A stretch of 14,254 bases of DNA, taken from NCBI GenBank assembly GCA_035764385.1, contig DASTZI010000128.1, positions 1 to 14,254 on the forward strand. The letters run 5' to 3'. The number at the start of each line of letters is the position of its first letter. Within the stretch, counting starts at the first letter, position 1. Source of the stretch: Gp6-AA40 sp035764385. GTDB taxonomy: Bacteria; Acidobacteriota; Vicinamibacteria; Vicinamibacterales; UBA2999. Of this stretch, positions 1 through 6,550 are shown piece by piece. The position numbers and the translations under genes were made by a program. The notes below the pieces were generated by a model. That model saw only the letters and a program-made list of their open reading frames with translations. It was not told where the DNA came from and ran no database searches.

Positions 1-1
1 C

Positions 2-124
2 GTGCTCGCCGCGCGCATCACGAGCAACGCCGCATTCCTCACCGGAATGCGGCGCGTCTGCGAAGGTGGTGGGGTGGCGCTGTACAAGCGCGACTTCACC
101 GCCCAAGCCGCATCCCTACGGTGA
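2..124 (+). CDS. Possible C-terminal end of a gene cut by the window start
   Basis: An open plus-strand frame enters from the left edge and stops with TGA at 122-124. The roughly 40 visible codons end almost always in G or C, which is the coding signature of the neighbouring genes, while the other plus frame I checked here does not show it. The visible peptide ends VALYKRDFTAQAASLR. I recognise no family. If real, its end overlaps the convergent outer-membrane protein gene by 29 nt. It could instead be non-coding sequence that happens to be open. Confidence 0.35.
   Translation: MLAARITSNAAFLTGMRRVCEGGGVALYKRDFTAQAASLR
28..54. terminator. Perfect 11-bp inverted repeat, possible terminator hairpin
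   Basis: Arms CGCCGCATTCC (28-38) and GGAATGCGGCG (44-54) are exact reverse complements with a 5-nt TCACC loop. The hairpin lies about 40 nt beyond the stop of the minus-strand outer-membrane gene, so it could end that operon. No T-run follows on either strand, so a factor-independent terminator is uncertain. It also falls inside the possible plus-strand gene end. Confidence 0.4.
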
Positions 125-791
125 ACAGGTACGACCAGCCGCCGAGGTCGATTTTTCCTCCGGCAATTGGCGCAGGGACATCGGCTTCAGCGGCTTGATA
201 CCGAAACTCCATTCCTGCGGCCGCCGTGTCTCCCGCGAACCGGATTCCACCGAGCGCGACCGGCCCCGTTTGCGTTCCCGATGCGACATATGAGTTGTTG
301 AAGACGGTGCGGTCGAGCCCGACGAACTGGCCTGACTCGCTGTACCGCCACGCGATCACATTGAGACCGCCTCCGACGTACGGTTGAAAACCGTGGTCCT
401 GCCCGAGCGGCAATAGTCGGAATGTGAATGCCGCAGGAACCATCCGAAGCCGCAGATCCTGCGTGATATCCGACCGGTCTTCATTGACCAACCGCGTGTA
501 GAACGATTCGACCGTGCGGCGTGTGAACGACATGCCGGCACCGGCCTCGATGTAGCGTCCAACGGGAAAGAGCCATTCGCCACCGATCGATCCACCGTTG
601 AAATCGTTGACGTCAAACGTCAGGAAATTGCGGTTGGCATTCAGCACATCGCCGGCGACGCGTGCGTCCTGCCCACGAACGGTGAAGTAGCCAAGTGAGA
701 GATTGACGGTCTGCTGCGCGCGCGCGGGCTGCGGATCGAACAGCATCCCGCTGCACACAATGGCCATAGCCAGACAGTTTCGAAATGTCAT
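96..791 (-). CDS. Outer-membrane beta-barrel protein
   Basis: The 231-residue product starts with a Sec signal peptide (about residues 1-25, cleaved after ARA before QQ). Alternating hydrophobic and polar strands with many Gly and aromatic residues follow, including GGSIGGEWLFP, YIEAGAGMSF, PYVGGGLNVIAWRY and a terminal strand SYLFTVGMRL. This is the pattern of small eight-stranded OmpW/OmpA-type barrels in the outer membrane. The ATG at 791 is preceded by GGAG (798-801) at 6-nt spacing, which supports this start. It lies 40 nt downstream of the phosphatase gene and is probably the last gene of that operon. Its ligand or role cannot be read from sequence. Gene identity as a barrel is fairly secure, the exact family is not. 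Confidence 0.75.
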   Translation of the reverse strand: MTFRNCLAMAIVCSGMLFDPQPARAQQTVNLSLGYFTVRGQDARVAGDVLNANRNFLTFDVNDFNGGSIGGEWLFPVGRYIEAGAGMSFTRRTVESFYTRLVNEDRSDITQDLRLRMVPAAFTFRLLPLGQDHGFQPYVGGGLNVIAWRYSESGQFVGLDRTVFNNSYVASGTQTGPVALGGIRFAGDTAAAGMEFRYQAAEADVPAPIAGGKIDLGGWSYLFTVGMRLGR

Positions 792-831
792 GTGAGACTC
801 CGACTCGGCATTAGAGCAACGGAAATGCCAG

Positions 832-1650
832 TCAGCTCAGCTGGTTTTTGGCGCGTTCGGCCCGGAATGCTCGGATCGCATCGACCACTTCCGCGTGCAC
901 TTGACCGTTCGAGGCGATGAGATGCGCGGCAGCGGGATCGAACGGACCGCCGTCCATCCCGGTCACCTGTCCCCCAGCCTCTGTGACAATCAGCGCACCC
1001 GCAGCCACGTCCCACGGCTTCAAATGCTGCTCCCAGAACGCCTCGAACCGGCCCGCCGCGACATAGCCGAGGTCAAGGGCGGCGGAGCCAAGCCGTCGCA
1101 CGGCACGGGCGCGTCCGAGGAAATATCCGAAGAGCGCGACCAGTTCCGTGCCCTGTTCGTGCACGGTATACGGAAAACCGGTGACCAGCAGCGAATCGAT
1201 CAATGTGGATGTCGACGACACGCGCAGCGCCCGACCGTTCAGATAGGAGCCTTCCCCGCGCTCAGCGGTGAACAGTTCCTTTCGTGTGGGGTCGTAGATC
1301 GCCGCCACCTCGGCGCGACCGTCGATTTCGAGCGCGAGCGAGGAGCAATAGATCGGCAGGCCGTGCGCGTAGTTCGTCGTGCCGTCAAGCGGATCGAACA
1401 CCCAGCGGAAACGCGATGGGGACCGTCCGGCCGCGGCGGCACCAAGTTCCTCAGCGAGGACGTCGTGGCCGGGAAAGCGTTCGGCGATGGTGTCGCGGCA
1501 CATCCGCTCACAGGCGAGATCGACCTCGGTGACGAGATCGATGCTTCCCTTTTTGTCGACGCGGAATCCGGACTGCTGCCCCGCCAGTTGCAGGTCACCC
1601 GCACGCAGCACGATTTCGACGGCTGTCGCGAGGTAGATCGGATCAGGCAA
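832..1650 (-). CDS. Inositol-monophosphatase-family phosphatase
   Basis: The 272-residue cytoplasmic protein has the Mg-dependent IMPase signatures. These are AEEL with E67/E68, the motif DPLDGTTN (residues 86-93) whose Asp residues bind the metals, and WDVAAGALIVTEAGG (213-227) supplying the third metal-binding Asp (D214). Length matches SuhB/IMPase proteins. The start is TTG at 1650: an in-frame TGA lies a short way upstream and the family N-terminus fits this position. The start overlaps the end of the RsbW-like gene by 8 nt, suggesting translational coupling. Family members hydrolyse myo-inositol 1-phosphate, fructose 1,6-bisphosphate, histidinol phosphate or PAP, and sequence alone does not choose between them. 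There is no histidine-pathway context here, so SuhB-like inositol phosphatase is the default. Confidence 0.9.
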   Translation of the reverse strand: MPDPIYLATAVEIVLRAGDLQLAGQQSGFRVDKKGSIDLVTEVDLACERMCRDTIAERFPGHDVLAEELGAAAAGRSPSRFRWVFDPLDGTTNYAHGLPIYCSSLALEIDGRAEVAAIYDPTRKELFTAERGEGSYLNGRALRVSSTSTLIDSLLVTGFPYTVHEQGTELVALFGYFLGRARAVRRLGSAALDLGYVAAGRFEAFWEQHLKPWDVAAGALIVTEAGGQVTGMDGGPFDPAAAHLIASNGQVHAEVVDAIRAFRAERAKNQLS

Positions 1651-2089
1651 GCTCGGACTGAGGGACGCGCTTCACCATGCGGACCTGCATCCCGCCCGCG
1701 TCCGAACGCTCGAACGTCATTTCGTCCATGAAGGTGCGCATCATGAAGATGCCGCGCCCGTTGGCCTTCAGCAGGTTTTCGGGTGCGAGCGGATCGGCGA
1801 TTGTCGCGGGGTCGAAACCGCAACCTTCATCGCGCACCAGGATCGCCACGCCTGGAGCACCGCTGTCCTCGAGCGCCGTGAATTCGACATGCACCCGCTT
1901 CTGGACGTCGAAGCAGTTGCCGTGTTTGATTGCGTTGACCACCGATTCGCGCACGGCAACGGTCACCCAGTGCACGGAATCGTCATCGAGACCGACGGTT
2001 CGCGCGACGTACTCACTGATCATCTGCACGAAGTCGAGCATCCCGAGGGAGCTGTGGAAGTCGATACGGACGGTGTTGCCGCTGGTCAT
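1643..2089 (-). CDS. RsbW/SpoIIAB-like anti-sigma ATPase (HATPase_c_2)
   Basis: The 148-residue protein is a single GHKL ATP-binding domain of the anti-sigma serine kinase type. The N box is ESVVNAIKHGN (48-58), the G1 box is DEGCGFDP (87-94), and the G2 box/lid is NGRGIFMMRTFMD (110-122). Family members bind a sigma factor and release it when an STAS-domain antagonist displaces them, or phosphorylate that antagonist. No STAS antagonist, PP2C phosphatase or sigma factor lies in this window, so its partner is encoded elsewhere. It starts with ATG at 2089, heads the minus-strand operon and has no clear Shine-Dalgarno. A predicted -10 box leaves an untranslated leader of only about 8 nt. Confidence 0.88.
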   Translation of the reverse strand: MTSGNTVRIDFHSSLGMLDFVQMISEYVARTVGLDDDSVHWVTVAVRESVVNAIKHGNCFDVQKRVHVEFTALEDSGAPGVAILVRDEGCGFDPATIADPLAPENLLKANGRGIFMMRTFMDEMTFERSDAGGMQVRMVKRVPQSELA

Positions 2090-2111
2090 CGGGCCGGTTC
2101 GGAATTATAAC
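2083..2111 (+). promoter_or_regulatory. Predicted aroA promoter giving a leaderless mRNA
   Basis: TGGTCA (2083-2088) and TATAAC (2106-2111) are separated by 17 bp, matching the sigma-70 layout at 4/6 and 5/6 positions. Only 6 nt separate the -10 from the aroA ATG at 2118, so transcription should begin at or next to the start codon. No Shine-Dalgarno precedes the ATG, which agrees with leaderless translation. Confidence 0.45.
2104..2109 (-). promoter_or_regulatory. Consensus -10 box for the minus-strand RsbW-like operon
   Basis: Read on the minus strand, 2109-2104 is TATAAT, a perfect sigma-70 -10 hexamer, 14 nt before the ATG at 2089. No good -35 is found at 16-18 bp. It overlaps the plus-strand -10 for aroA, so the two promoters cannot be occupied together. 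Confidence 0.4.
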
Positions 2112-2117
2112 TGTCTC

Positions 2118-3425
2118 ATGTCCTCGACATTCGCCGTCACCGTGCAACCGGCGGCCCGTATGTCCGGCCGCGTCCGGCCCCCCGGCGATAAGTCGATCTC
2201 GCACCGGTACGCGATGCTGGCGTCGATTGCCGACGGTCCTTCGGTGATTTACGGTTATTCGACGGGCGCCGACTGCGCCTCCACCCTCGGCTGCCTGCGC
2301 GCGCTGGGCGTACCAATCGACCAAGTCAGCCGCGACCGCCAGGCGGGCATTCACCTCGAAATCCTCGGTCTCCAGGTCGGCGGGCTGCATCGTTCGTCCA
2401 CCCCACTCGACGCCGGAAACTCCGGAAGTACGATCCGCATGCTCTCGGGAATTCTCGCCGCGCACCCATTCCGAACGACCATGACGGGCGACGGATCGCT
2501 GCGGCGTCGGCCCATGCGCCGGATTATTGTTCCCCTCGAGCGAATGGGTGCACGCTTTATCTCCGACGATGGGCGGCCGCCGCTCACGGTGATGGGGACC
2601 GATCACCTGACGGGGATCGATTTCCAGCCCGACGTCGCCAGCGCGCAGGTGAAGAGCGCGGTACTCTTCGCCGGGCTTCACGCCGACGGGATGACACGCG
2701 TCGTCGAGCCAATGTGCACCCGCGACCACACCGAGCGGGCGCTCGAGGCATTTGGTGCCCAGGTCGGGCGCGCGGGAACATCCGTGGCGATCCGCGGGAG
2801 GCAACGCCTGATCGGCGGCACCTTCCATGTGCCAGGCGATATCTCGTCGGCGGCCTTCTGGATTGTCGCGGCGGCGGCACTGCCCGGCTCGGATGTGACC
2901 ATCGAACATGTCGGCCTCAATCCAACCCGGACGGGCATCCTCGAGGTTCTGCGCCGTATGGGTGCGGAAGTGAAGACCGTGACCGAGCACGCGCAGGCAG
3001 GTGAACCAATCGGCATCATCCGCGTCCGCCATGCGGACCTGCAGCCGACGGAAATCAGCCCCGAGGAAGTTCCTGGTGTGATCGACGAGTTGCCGGTACT
3101 GGCGGCGCTGGCGACCCACGGAGGCGAACTCAGTGTGTCCGGCGCAGGGGAGTTGCGCGTTAAGGAGAGTGATCGCATCTCTGCGCTTGCGGAAGGCCTG
3201 CGTCTGATGGGTGGCGAGATCGACGAACAACCTGATGGGTTCCACGTTCGAGGGCGCAACCGGCTGCGAGGCGGCGAGGTGGACGCGAAAAACGACCATC
3301 GGCTCGCCATGGCCTTCGCGATCGCAGCGCTCGGCGCAACCGGACCGACAGTCATCCACGACGCTGGCTCCGCGGGGGTGTCGTACCCCGAGTTCTTCAC
3401 GGTGCTCGAGTCGCTGCGCGCGTGA
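2118..3425 (+). CDS. aroA: 3-phosphoshikimate 1-carboxyvinyltransferase (EPSP synthase), class II
   Basis: The enzyme joins shikimate 3-phosphate and PEP to make EPSP, step six of the chorismate pathway, in the cytoplasm. The 435-residue product has PPGDKSISHR (21-30, catalytic K25), LDAGNSGSTIRM (97-108), SAQVK (175-179), RDHTE (202-206), NPTR (268-271), IDELP with catalytic D323, and LRVKESDR (346-353). All four motifs used to define class II EPSP synthases (GDKS, SAQxK, RxHxE, NxTR) are present. The position matching E. coli Gly96 is Gly (G103), not the Ala of the CP4 enzyme. The frame is open far upstream, but homology begins at the 2118 ATG. The GTGA overlap with aroK indicates coupling. 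Confidence 0.97.
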   Translation: MSSTFAVTVQPAARMSGRVRPPGDKSISHRYAMLASIADGPSVIYGYSTGADCASTLGCLRALGVPIDQVSRDRQAGIHLEILGLQVGGLHRSSTPLDAGNSGSTIRMLSGILAAHPFRTTMTGDGSLRRRPMRRIIVPLERMGARFISDDGRPPLTVMGTDHLTGIDFQPDVASAQVKSAVLFAGLHADGMTRVVEPMCTRDHTERALEAFGAQVGRAGTSVAIRGRQRLIGGTFHVPGDISSAAFWIVAAAALPGSDVTIEHVGLNPTRTGILEVLRRMGAEVKTVTEHAQAGEPIGIIRVRHADLQPTEISPEEVPGVIDELPVLAALATHGGELSVSGAGELRVKESDRISALAEGLRLMGGEIDEQPDGFHVRGRNRLRGGEVDAKNDHRLAMAFAIAALGATGPTVIHDAGSAGVSYPEFFTVLESLRA

Positions 3426-3919
3426 AGGCTGACAAGTTGTATCTGGTTGGCTTCATGGGCGCGGGCAAGACCAGCGTGGCGCGGGCACTCGGCCGGCGCA
3501 TGGGGTGGCGCGTCGAGGACATCGACCATCGCATCGAGGCGCGTGAGCATCAGCGCGTCGCGGAGATCTTCGCGCGACAAGGTGAGCCGTACTTCCGAAG
3601 CATCGAGCGGGCGGTGCTGCAGGAATTGCTTGCCCAGCGTCACGCGGTCGTTGCGACGGGGGGCGGCACGTTCGTCGATGCGGAGAATCGCGCCGCCATG
3701 CTGGCCGACGGCGCCGTCGCCTGGCTGGACGTACCGCTCGAGCGCGTCATCGAACGCGTTCCAGCGGATGGCCGGCGGCCGCTCGCGGCCGATCGCGTGC
3801 AGATGGAACAACTGTACGTCCGGCGCCGCGCCGCGTATAGTCAGGCACACATCCGAATCGACGCCTCGCGACCCCTTCCGGAGATCGTCGAGCGCATCTT
3901 GGAGTGGATCGACTTTTGA
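3422..3919 (+). CDS. aroK: Shikimate kinase
   Basis: It phosphorylates shikimate at the 3-hydroxyl with ATP, supplying the substrate of the aroA product encoded just upstream. The 165-residue P-loop kinase has Walker A GFMGAGKT (10-17), the DID motif (33-35) binding shikimate and Mg, YFR with R59, TGGGTF (79-84) for shikimate binding, and the lid DGRRPL (116-121). A conserved YVRRRAAY region (132-139) precedes the C-terminus. Length is typical of AroK. The GTG start at 3422 overlaps the aroA TGA by 4 nt, and no upstream alternative is plausible. Having two consecutive shikimate-pathway steps side by side supports both assignments. Confidence 0.96.
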   Translation: MKADKLYLVGFMGAGKTSVARALGRRMGWRVEDIDHRIEAREHQRVAEIFARQGEPYFRSIERAVLQELLAQRHAVVATGGGTFVDAENRAAMLADGAVAWLDVPLERVIERVPADGRRPLAADRVQMEQLYVRRRAAYSQAHIRIDASRPLPEIVERILEWIDF

Positions 3920-4650
3920 GGTATCTCGTCATCAGCGACGTTCACGCCAATCTCGAGGCGCTCAACGCGGTGCTCGCGGCTGCGGGACCCCACGATCATG
4001 CGCTCGTGCTTGGCGATCTGGTGGGATACGGTGCCGATCCCAACGCCGTGATCGATCGCGTCCGCGCGCTGCCGTCGGCGACGTTCATTCGCGGCAACCA
4101 CGACAAGGTCGGCGCCGGGCTCGAGAACACCGACGGGTTCAACTATCTCGCCCGCCACGCGATCACGTGGACAACGAACACGCTGACGCCCGAGCGGCGG
4201 CAATGGCTCGCCGCGCTGCCGCAGGGCCCGACGATCATCGACGACCTCGTCGAGATTTGTCATGGGGCCCCCTTTGACGAGGACGTTTACATCTTTGACG
4301 ACCTCGACGCGATGCGCGCACTGCGTGCGTCGCGCCGGCCGCTCTGCCTGTTCGGGCATACACATGTTGTGGCCGGTTACTACGTGACCAGCGAAATGCA
4401 GAGCGTCGGAGGCATCGACGAGACCCCGATTCTCATCCCGCGCAACGGCGGCTCACGCTTCCTCATCAATTGCGGTGCGGTCGGACAGCCCCGCGACGGC
4501 GACCCGCGCGCGGCGTTCGGGATCCTCGACTCATCGGCCAGGACGCTGTCGCTCGCGCGTGTGGAATACGACGTGTCGGCAGCGCAGGCCAAGATCATCG
4601 GCGCCGGGTTACCCGACGTCCTCGCGCAGAGGCTGGCAGTGGGCCGGTGA
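3916..4650 (+). CDS. Calcineurin-like metallophosphoesterase (YfcE/MJ0936-like)
   Basis: The 244-residue cytoplasmic phosphodiesterase has the full set of dimetal motifs: SDVH (D8, H10), LGDLVGYG (D34), RGNHD (N61, H62), CHGAP (H116), and FGHTH (H148, H150). It ends with the family block NCGAVGQPRDGDP (185-197). I chose TTG at 3916, which overlaps the aroK stop by 4 nt and gives the usual N-terminus MRYLVISDVHANLEAL. GTG at 3904 is an in-frame alternative adding four residues. A GGAG at 3901-3904 lies 11 nt before the TTG. Related enzymes hydrolyse phosphodiesters in vitro with unclear physiological substrates. The link to the shikimate genes looks positional only. Confidence 0.9.
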   Translation: MRYLVISDVHANLEALNAVLAAAGPHDHALVLGDLVGYGADPNAVIDRVRALPSATFIRGNHDKVGAGLENTDGFNYLARHAITWTTNTLTPERRQWLAALPQGPTIIDDLVEICHGAPFDEDVYIFDDLDAMRALRASRRPLCLFGHTHVVAGYYVTSEMQSVGGIDETPILIPRNGGSRFLINCGAVGQPRDGDPRAAFGILDSSARTLSLARVEYDVSAAQAKIIGAGLPDVLAQRLAVGR

Positions 4651-5447
4651 ACACTTCCAATCTCCAACCTCCAACTTCCAAGGAGCGGTTGGGAATTGTC
4701 CTTGCCGCGTGCCTGATCGTCGCGGCCTGCGGCAACGCCGGAGCGGTGACTGGAACCGTGAACGAGATCGAGGGCGGGCCATTGCCAGGCGTGCACGTCA
4801 CGATCGATGGGCTCAAAACGCATCGCGAGGCGACGACCGACACCGACGGACACTTCGCCTTCCCGAATCTCGCGGCAGGCAGCTATACGTTGAAGACCGA
4901 TCTTGCCGACTACGTCGGCGACACGAAGGCGGTAACCATTCCAGGCGGCGGTACGCTGAACACCGAATTCGTGCTGCATCCGGCGTGTCTGGAGGAAGGG
5001 TCCTACGTCGACGGCGGATTGCGGTGGGGGCTGCAGGCCGCCCAGGCCATCCTGTCCATCCGCTTCGTCGCGGTGTCGGATCCCGACCGCTGGATCGTCA
5101 ACAACCAGTGCATCATCGGCATCGATCACACGGCAACGGTGCTGAGCATTCTCAACATGGGCTCAGACAGCGGCTCGATCACCAAGACCGTTCACATCGT
5201 GAGGGACGGCCGCGTGGCGTGGAACACTGGCGAGGAGTACATCGCGTTCGTGCGGTGGGAACCTGCCATCGGCCGCTATCGGCCGATTGCCGGCCCGCTG
5301 TTCATGGTTCCGATCCGCGATGGAAAAGTTGTGTGGGATCGCACGGACGCTCCGAACATCCGCAACGGAGATCCGGTCAGCAAGGCGATGGCCGGTCTCT
5401 TTGCGCTGCTGCCGTCAGCCCGCGCCGCGCGCAGCACCAACCCTTAG
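4647..5447 (+). CDS. Lipoprotein with carboxypeptidase-regulatory-like (Ig-fold) domain
   Basis: The 266-residue product starts with GTG at 4647, overlapping the phosphoesterase stop (GTGA). It carries a lipobox VAAC with Cys28 as the lipidated residue. Residues 33-111 form a transthyretin-like/CarboxypepD_reg domain: VTGTVNEIEGGPLPGVHVTI, then TDTDGHFAFPNLAAGSYTL. The remainder (about 112-266) is hydrophilic, with no motif I recognise. Residues 2-12, the region before the signal helix, are encoded by a 7-bp tandem repeat. TTG at 4689, preceded by AAGGAG with a short 3-nt spacer, is an alternative start that would exclude the repeat. It is probably anchored in the inner or outer membrane facing the periplasm. 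Function is unknown. Confidence 0.75.
   Translation: MNTSNLQPPTSKERLGIVLAACLIVAACGNAGAVTGTVNEIEGGPLPGVHVTIDGLKTHREATTDTDGHFAFPNLAAGSYTLKTDLADYVGDTKAVTIPGGGTLNTEFVLHPACLEEGSYVDGGLRWGLQAAQAILSIRFVAVSDPDRWIVNNQCIIGIDHTATVLSILNMGSDSGSITKTVHIVRDGRVAWNTGEEYIAFVRWEPAIGRYRPIAGPLFMVPIRDGKVVWDRTDAPNIRNGDPVSKAMAGLFALLPSARAARSTNP
4653..4680. repeat. Degenerate 7-bp tandem repeat, four units
   Basis: Four consecutive heptamers of form AYYYCCA (ACTTCCA, ATCTCCA, ACCTCCA, ACTTCCA) begin 3 nt after the phosphoesterase stop codon. They lie inside the N-terminal codons of the lipoprotein gene if its GTG start is used. The composition is unlike the surrounding GC-rich coding DNA. It resembles short tandemly repeated repetitive sequences that accumulate at gene borders in some bacteria. 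Confidence 0.8.
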
Positions 5448-5605
5448 GATTTGGGCTTTGGGATTTGGGCTTTGGGATGTGCTTCGCGCTTCCTCAACTC
5501 CGCCGCGTAGGCGTCAGCCGCCGCCCGCGACCCGAGAATCCATCCAATCACGATCCCGATGAGCAGGACGCTCGGGATGTAAATGAAATGGGCGGCGGTG
5601 GGCAT
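5444..5605 (-). CDS. Small membrane protein at the end of the ccm operon
   Basis: This 53-residue peptide starts at ATG 5605. The start overlaps the CcmD-like stop in a TGATG arrangement, a strong sign of translational coupling. Residues about 9-27 form one transmembrane helix (IYIPSVLLIGIVIGWILG), followed by a charged Ala/Arg/Glu tail (SRAAADAYAAELRKREAH). Codons end mostly in G or C until the last eight or nine, which are made by the 7-bp repeat and read KAQIPKPKS. The stop overlaps the convergent lipoprotein gene by 4 nt. I recognise no family. As the last gene of a Ccm cluster it may be an accessory subunit of the CcmABCD heme-handling complex. Confidence 0.65.
   Translation of the reverse strand: MPTAAHFIYIPSVLLIGIVIGWILGSRAAADAYAAELRKREAHPKAQIPKPKS
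5447..5480. repeat. 7-bp tandem repeat with alternating units, G-quadruplex-capable
   Basis: Starting at the last base of the lipoprotein stop codon, heptamers GGGATTT and GGGCTTT alternate for about five units; the first is imperfect and the last reads GGGATGT. Four GGG runs at 5453, 5460, 5467 and 5474 with 4-nt spacers fit a G-quadruplex motif on the plus strand. On the minus strand the repeat encodes the last residues of the 53-residue peptide. Confidence 0.85.
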
Positions 5606-5883
5606 CAGGTCCGTTTGGCGATATCGGATTCGAGCCGTTCGACCTCGTGCTGCACCTTCGTGAGGCGACGACCCACCGACACGACATACGCGAAGAAAAC
5701 CACCCACACAAAGGCGTAGGCAGTCACCAGCAACGGCGCAGCGGGCAATTGATCCTGCGCGGGCAGCTGCGAGATCGGCACGAACTCGTCCGTCTGCTTC
5801 GGCTGCTGGGATTGATCGGGCGCAGGCTGCTGCGCTATCGCCGGCGAGGACACGAGCAAGAGAAGCAAAACCAGCACACGCAT
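5605..5883 (-). CDS. CcmD-like cytochrome c maturation membrane protein
   Basis: The 92-residue product has a cleavable-looking signal (about 1-18, ending PAIAQQ). A polar Pro/Gln-rich segment follows, then one transmembrane helix LVTAYAFVWVVFFAYVVSV (52-70), then a basic coiled segment GRRLTKVQHEVERLESDI. A TM rich in Tyr/Trp followed by RRLxxxxxExxxLE is the pattern of the CcmD family, here in the longer signal-bearing variant rather than the short proteobacterial form. CcmD helps CcmABC release heme-loaded CcmE. It starts 4 nt after the ccmC stop; ATG at 5895 is an alternative adding four residues and overlapping ccmC. Its position directly after ccmC supports the call. Confidence 0.8.
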   Translation of the reverse strand: MRVLVLLLLLVSSPAIAQQPAPDQSQQPKQTDEFVPISQLPAQDQLPAAPLLVTAYAFVWVVFFAYVVSVGRRLTKVQHEVERLESDIAKRT

Positions 5884-5887
5884 GAGG

Positions 5888-6544
5888 CTATTCATCCAGG
5901 GAAAGATACAGTGCATCGAGCCGTGCCCGCTGTTCCTCGAGGTACACCCGAAGTCGCAGCAGGAGCACGAACAACAGCAGAAAACAGGCCACCGCAAACC
6001 AGAGTGCCACGCCCATGTCGACGGGCAGGGTCGGCACGACGCTCGTCGCGGGGTGAATCGTACGCCAGTAGTTGACCGAGATATAGACGAACGGAACGTT
6101 TGCCATTCCGAAGAGGGCCAGCCCCGCCGCGAGCTTGTCGGAACCTGGACCGCCGTACTTGCGGACGAGGAGATAGGCCCACGCGACCATCCAGCCCATG
6201 AGACTGGAAGTGAGCCGCACATCCCACTGCCACCAGACGCCCCACGCCTTCCGGGCCCACAGCGGACCGGTGACGAGGACGATCGCACCGAAGAGGACGG
6301 TCAGCTCCGCGGCTGCATACGCGAGGCGATCCTGCCGCGGCGATCCGCCGAAGAGGAATCTGGCGCTCGCGATTCCGCACACGATCGCGGACAGAAGAAA
6401 CACCCACGCCGAGGGCAGGTGGTAATAGAAGATCTTCTGCACGAGGCCCATCGTCGCCTCGTATGGAGCGTTCGCGATCAGAAATGGAGACGCGGCGAAC
6501 ATCAGGGCCGTCACCGCAGCCAGAGGAACGAACCATTTAGGCAT
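5888..6544 (-). CDS. ccmC: Heme-handling protein CcmC
   Basis: CcmC presents heme on the periplasmic side and attaches it to CcmE. The 218-residue membrane protein has about six hydrophobic helices and the tryptophan-rich WGVWWQWDVRLTS (101-113), which forms the heme-binding face. Axial-type histidines sit at H42 (FYYHLPSAW) and H164 (RTIHPATS). This is slightly shorter than E. coli CcmC. ATG at 6544 lies 6 nt after the ccmB stop without a strong Shine-Dalgarno, so translation is probably coupled. It sits in conserved ccmABC order. Confidence 0.95.
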   Translation of the reverse strand: MPKWFVPLAAVTALMFAASPFLIANAPYEATMGLVQKIFYYHLPSAWVFLLSAIVCGIASARFLFGGSPRQDRLAYAAAELTVLFGAIVLVTGPLWARKAWGVWWQWDVRLTSSLMGWMVAWAYLLVRKYGGPGSDKLAAGLALFGMANVPFVYISVNYWRTIHPATSVVPTLPVDMGVALWFAVACFLLLFVLLLRLRVYLEEQRARLDALYLSLDE

Positions 6545-6550
6545 ATCGAT

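Noticed and set aside
895..1731. Plus-strand frame opposite the IMPase gene
   Set aside because: The IMPase motifs on the minus strand are unambiguous; this frame is their shadow.
1677..2117. Upstream in-frame extension of aroA
   Set aside because: It lies antisense to the RsbW-like gene, and EPSP synthase homology begins at the ATG at 2118.
2013..3359. Long minus-strand frame (448 codons) opposite aroA
   Set aside because: The plus strand encodes a complete EPSP synthase with all motifs; the antisense frame is Arg/His-rich low-order sequence with no motif, as expected in high-GC DNA.
2678..3850. Minus-strand frame (390 codons) opposite aroA and aroK
   Set aside because: It spans two well-supported plus-strand genes and shows no recognisable domain or signal.
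4653..4680. CRISPR-like repeat
   Set aside because: Units are 7 bp with no spacers, so this is a simple tandem repeat.
4653..5480. Mobile element bounded by the two heptamer arrays
   Set aside because: The arrays differ in sequence, are not terminal inverted repeats, and the enclosed gene is a lipoprotein, not a transposase; kept only as a possible repeat-mediated insertion.
5884..6288. Long extension of the CcmD-like frame into ccmC
   Set aside because: It is the shadow of ccmC; the real product starts at 5883 or 5895 with a normal signal peptide.
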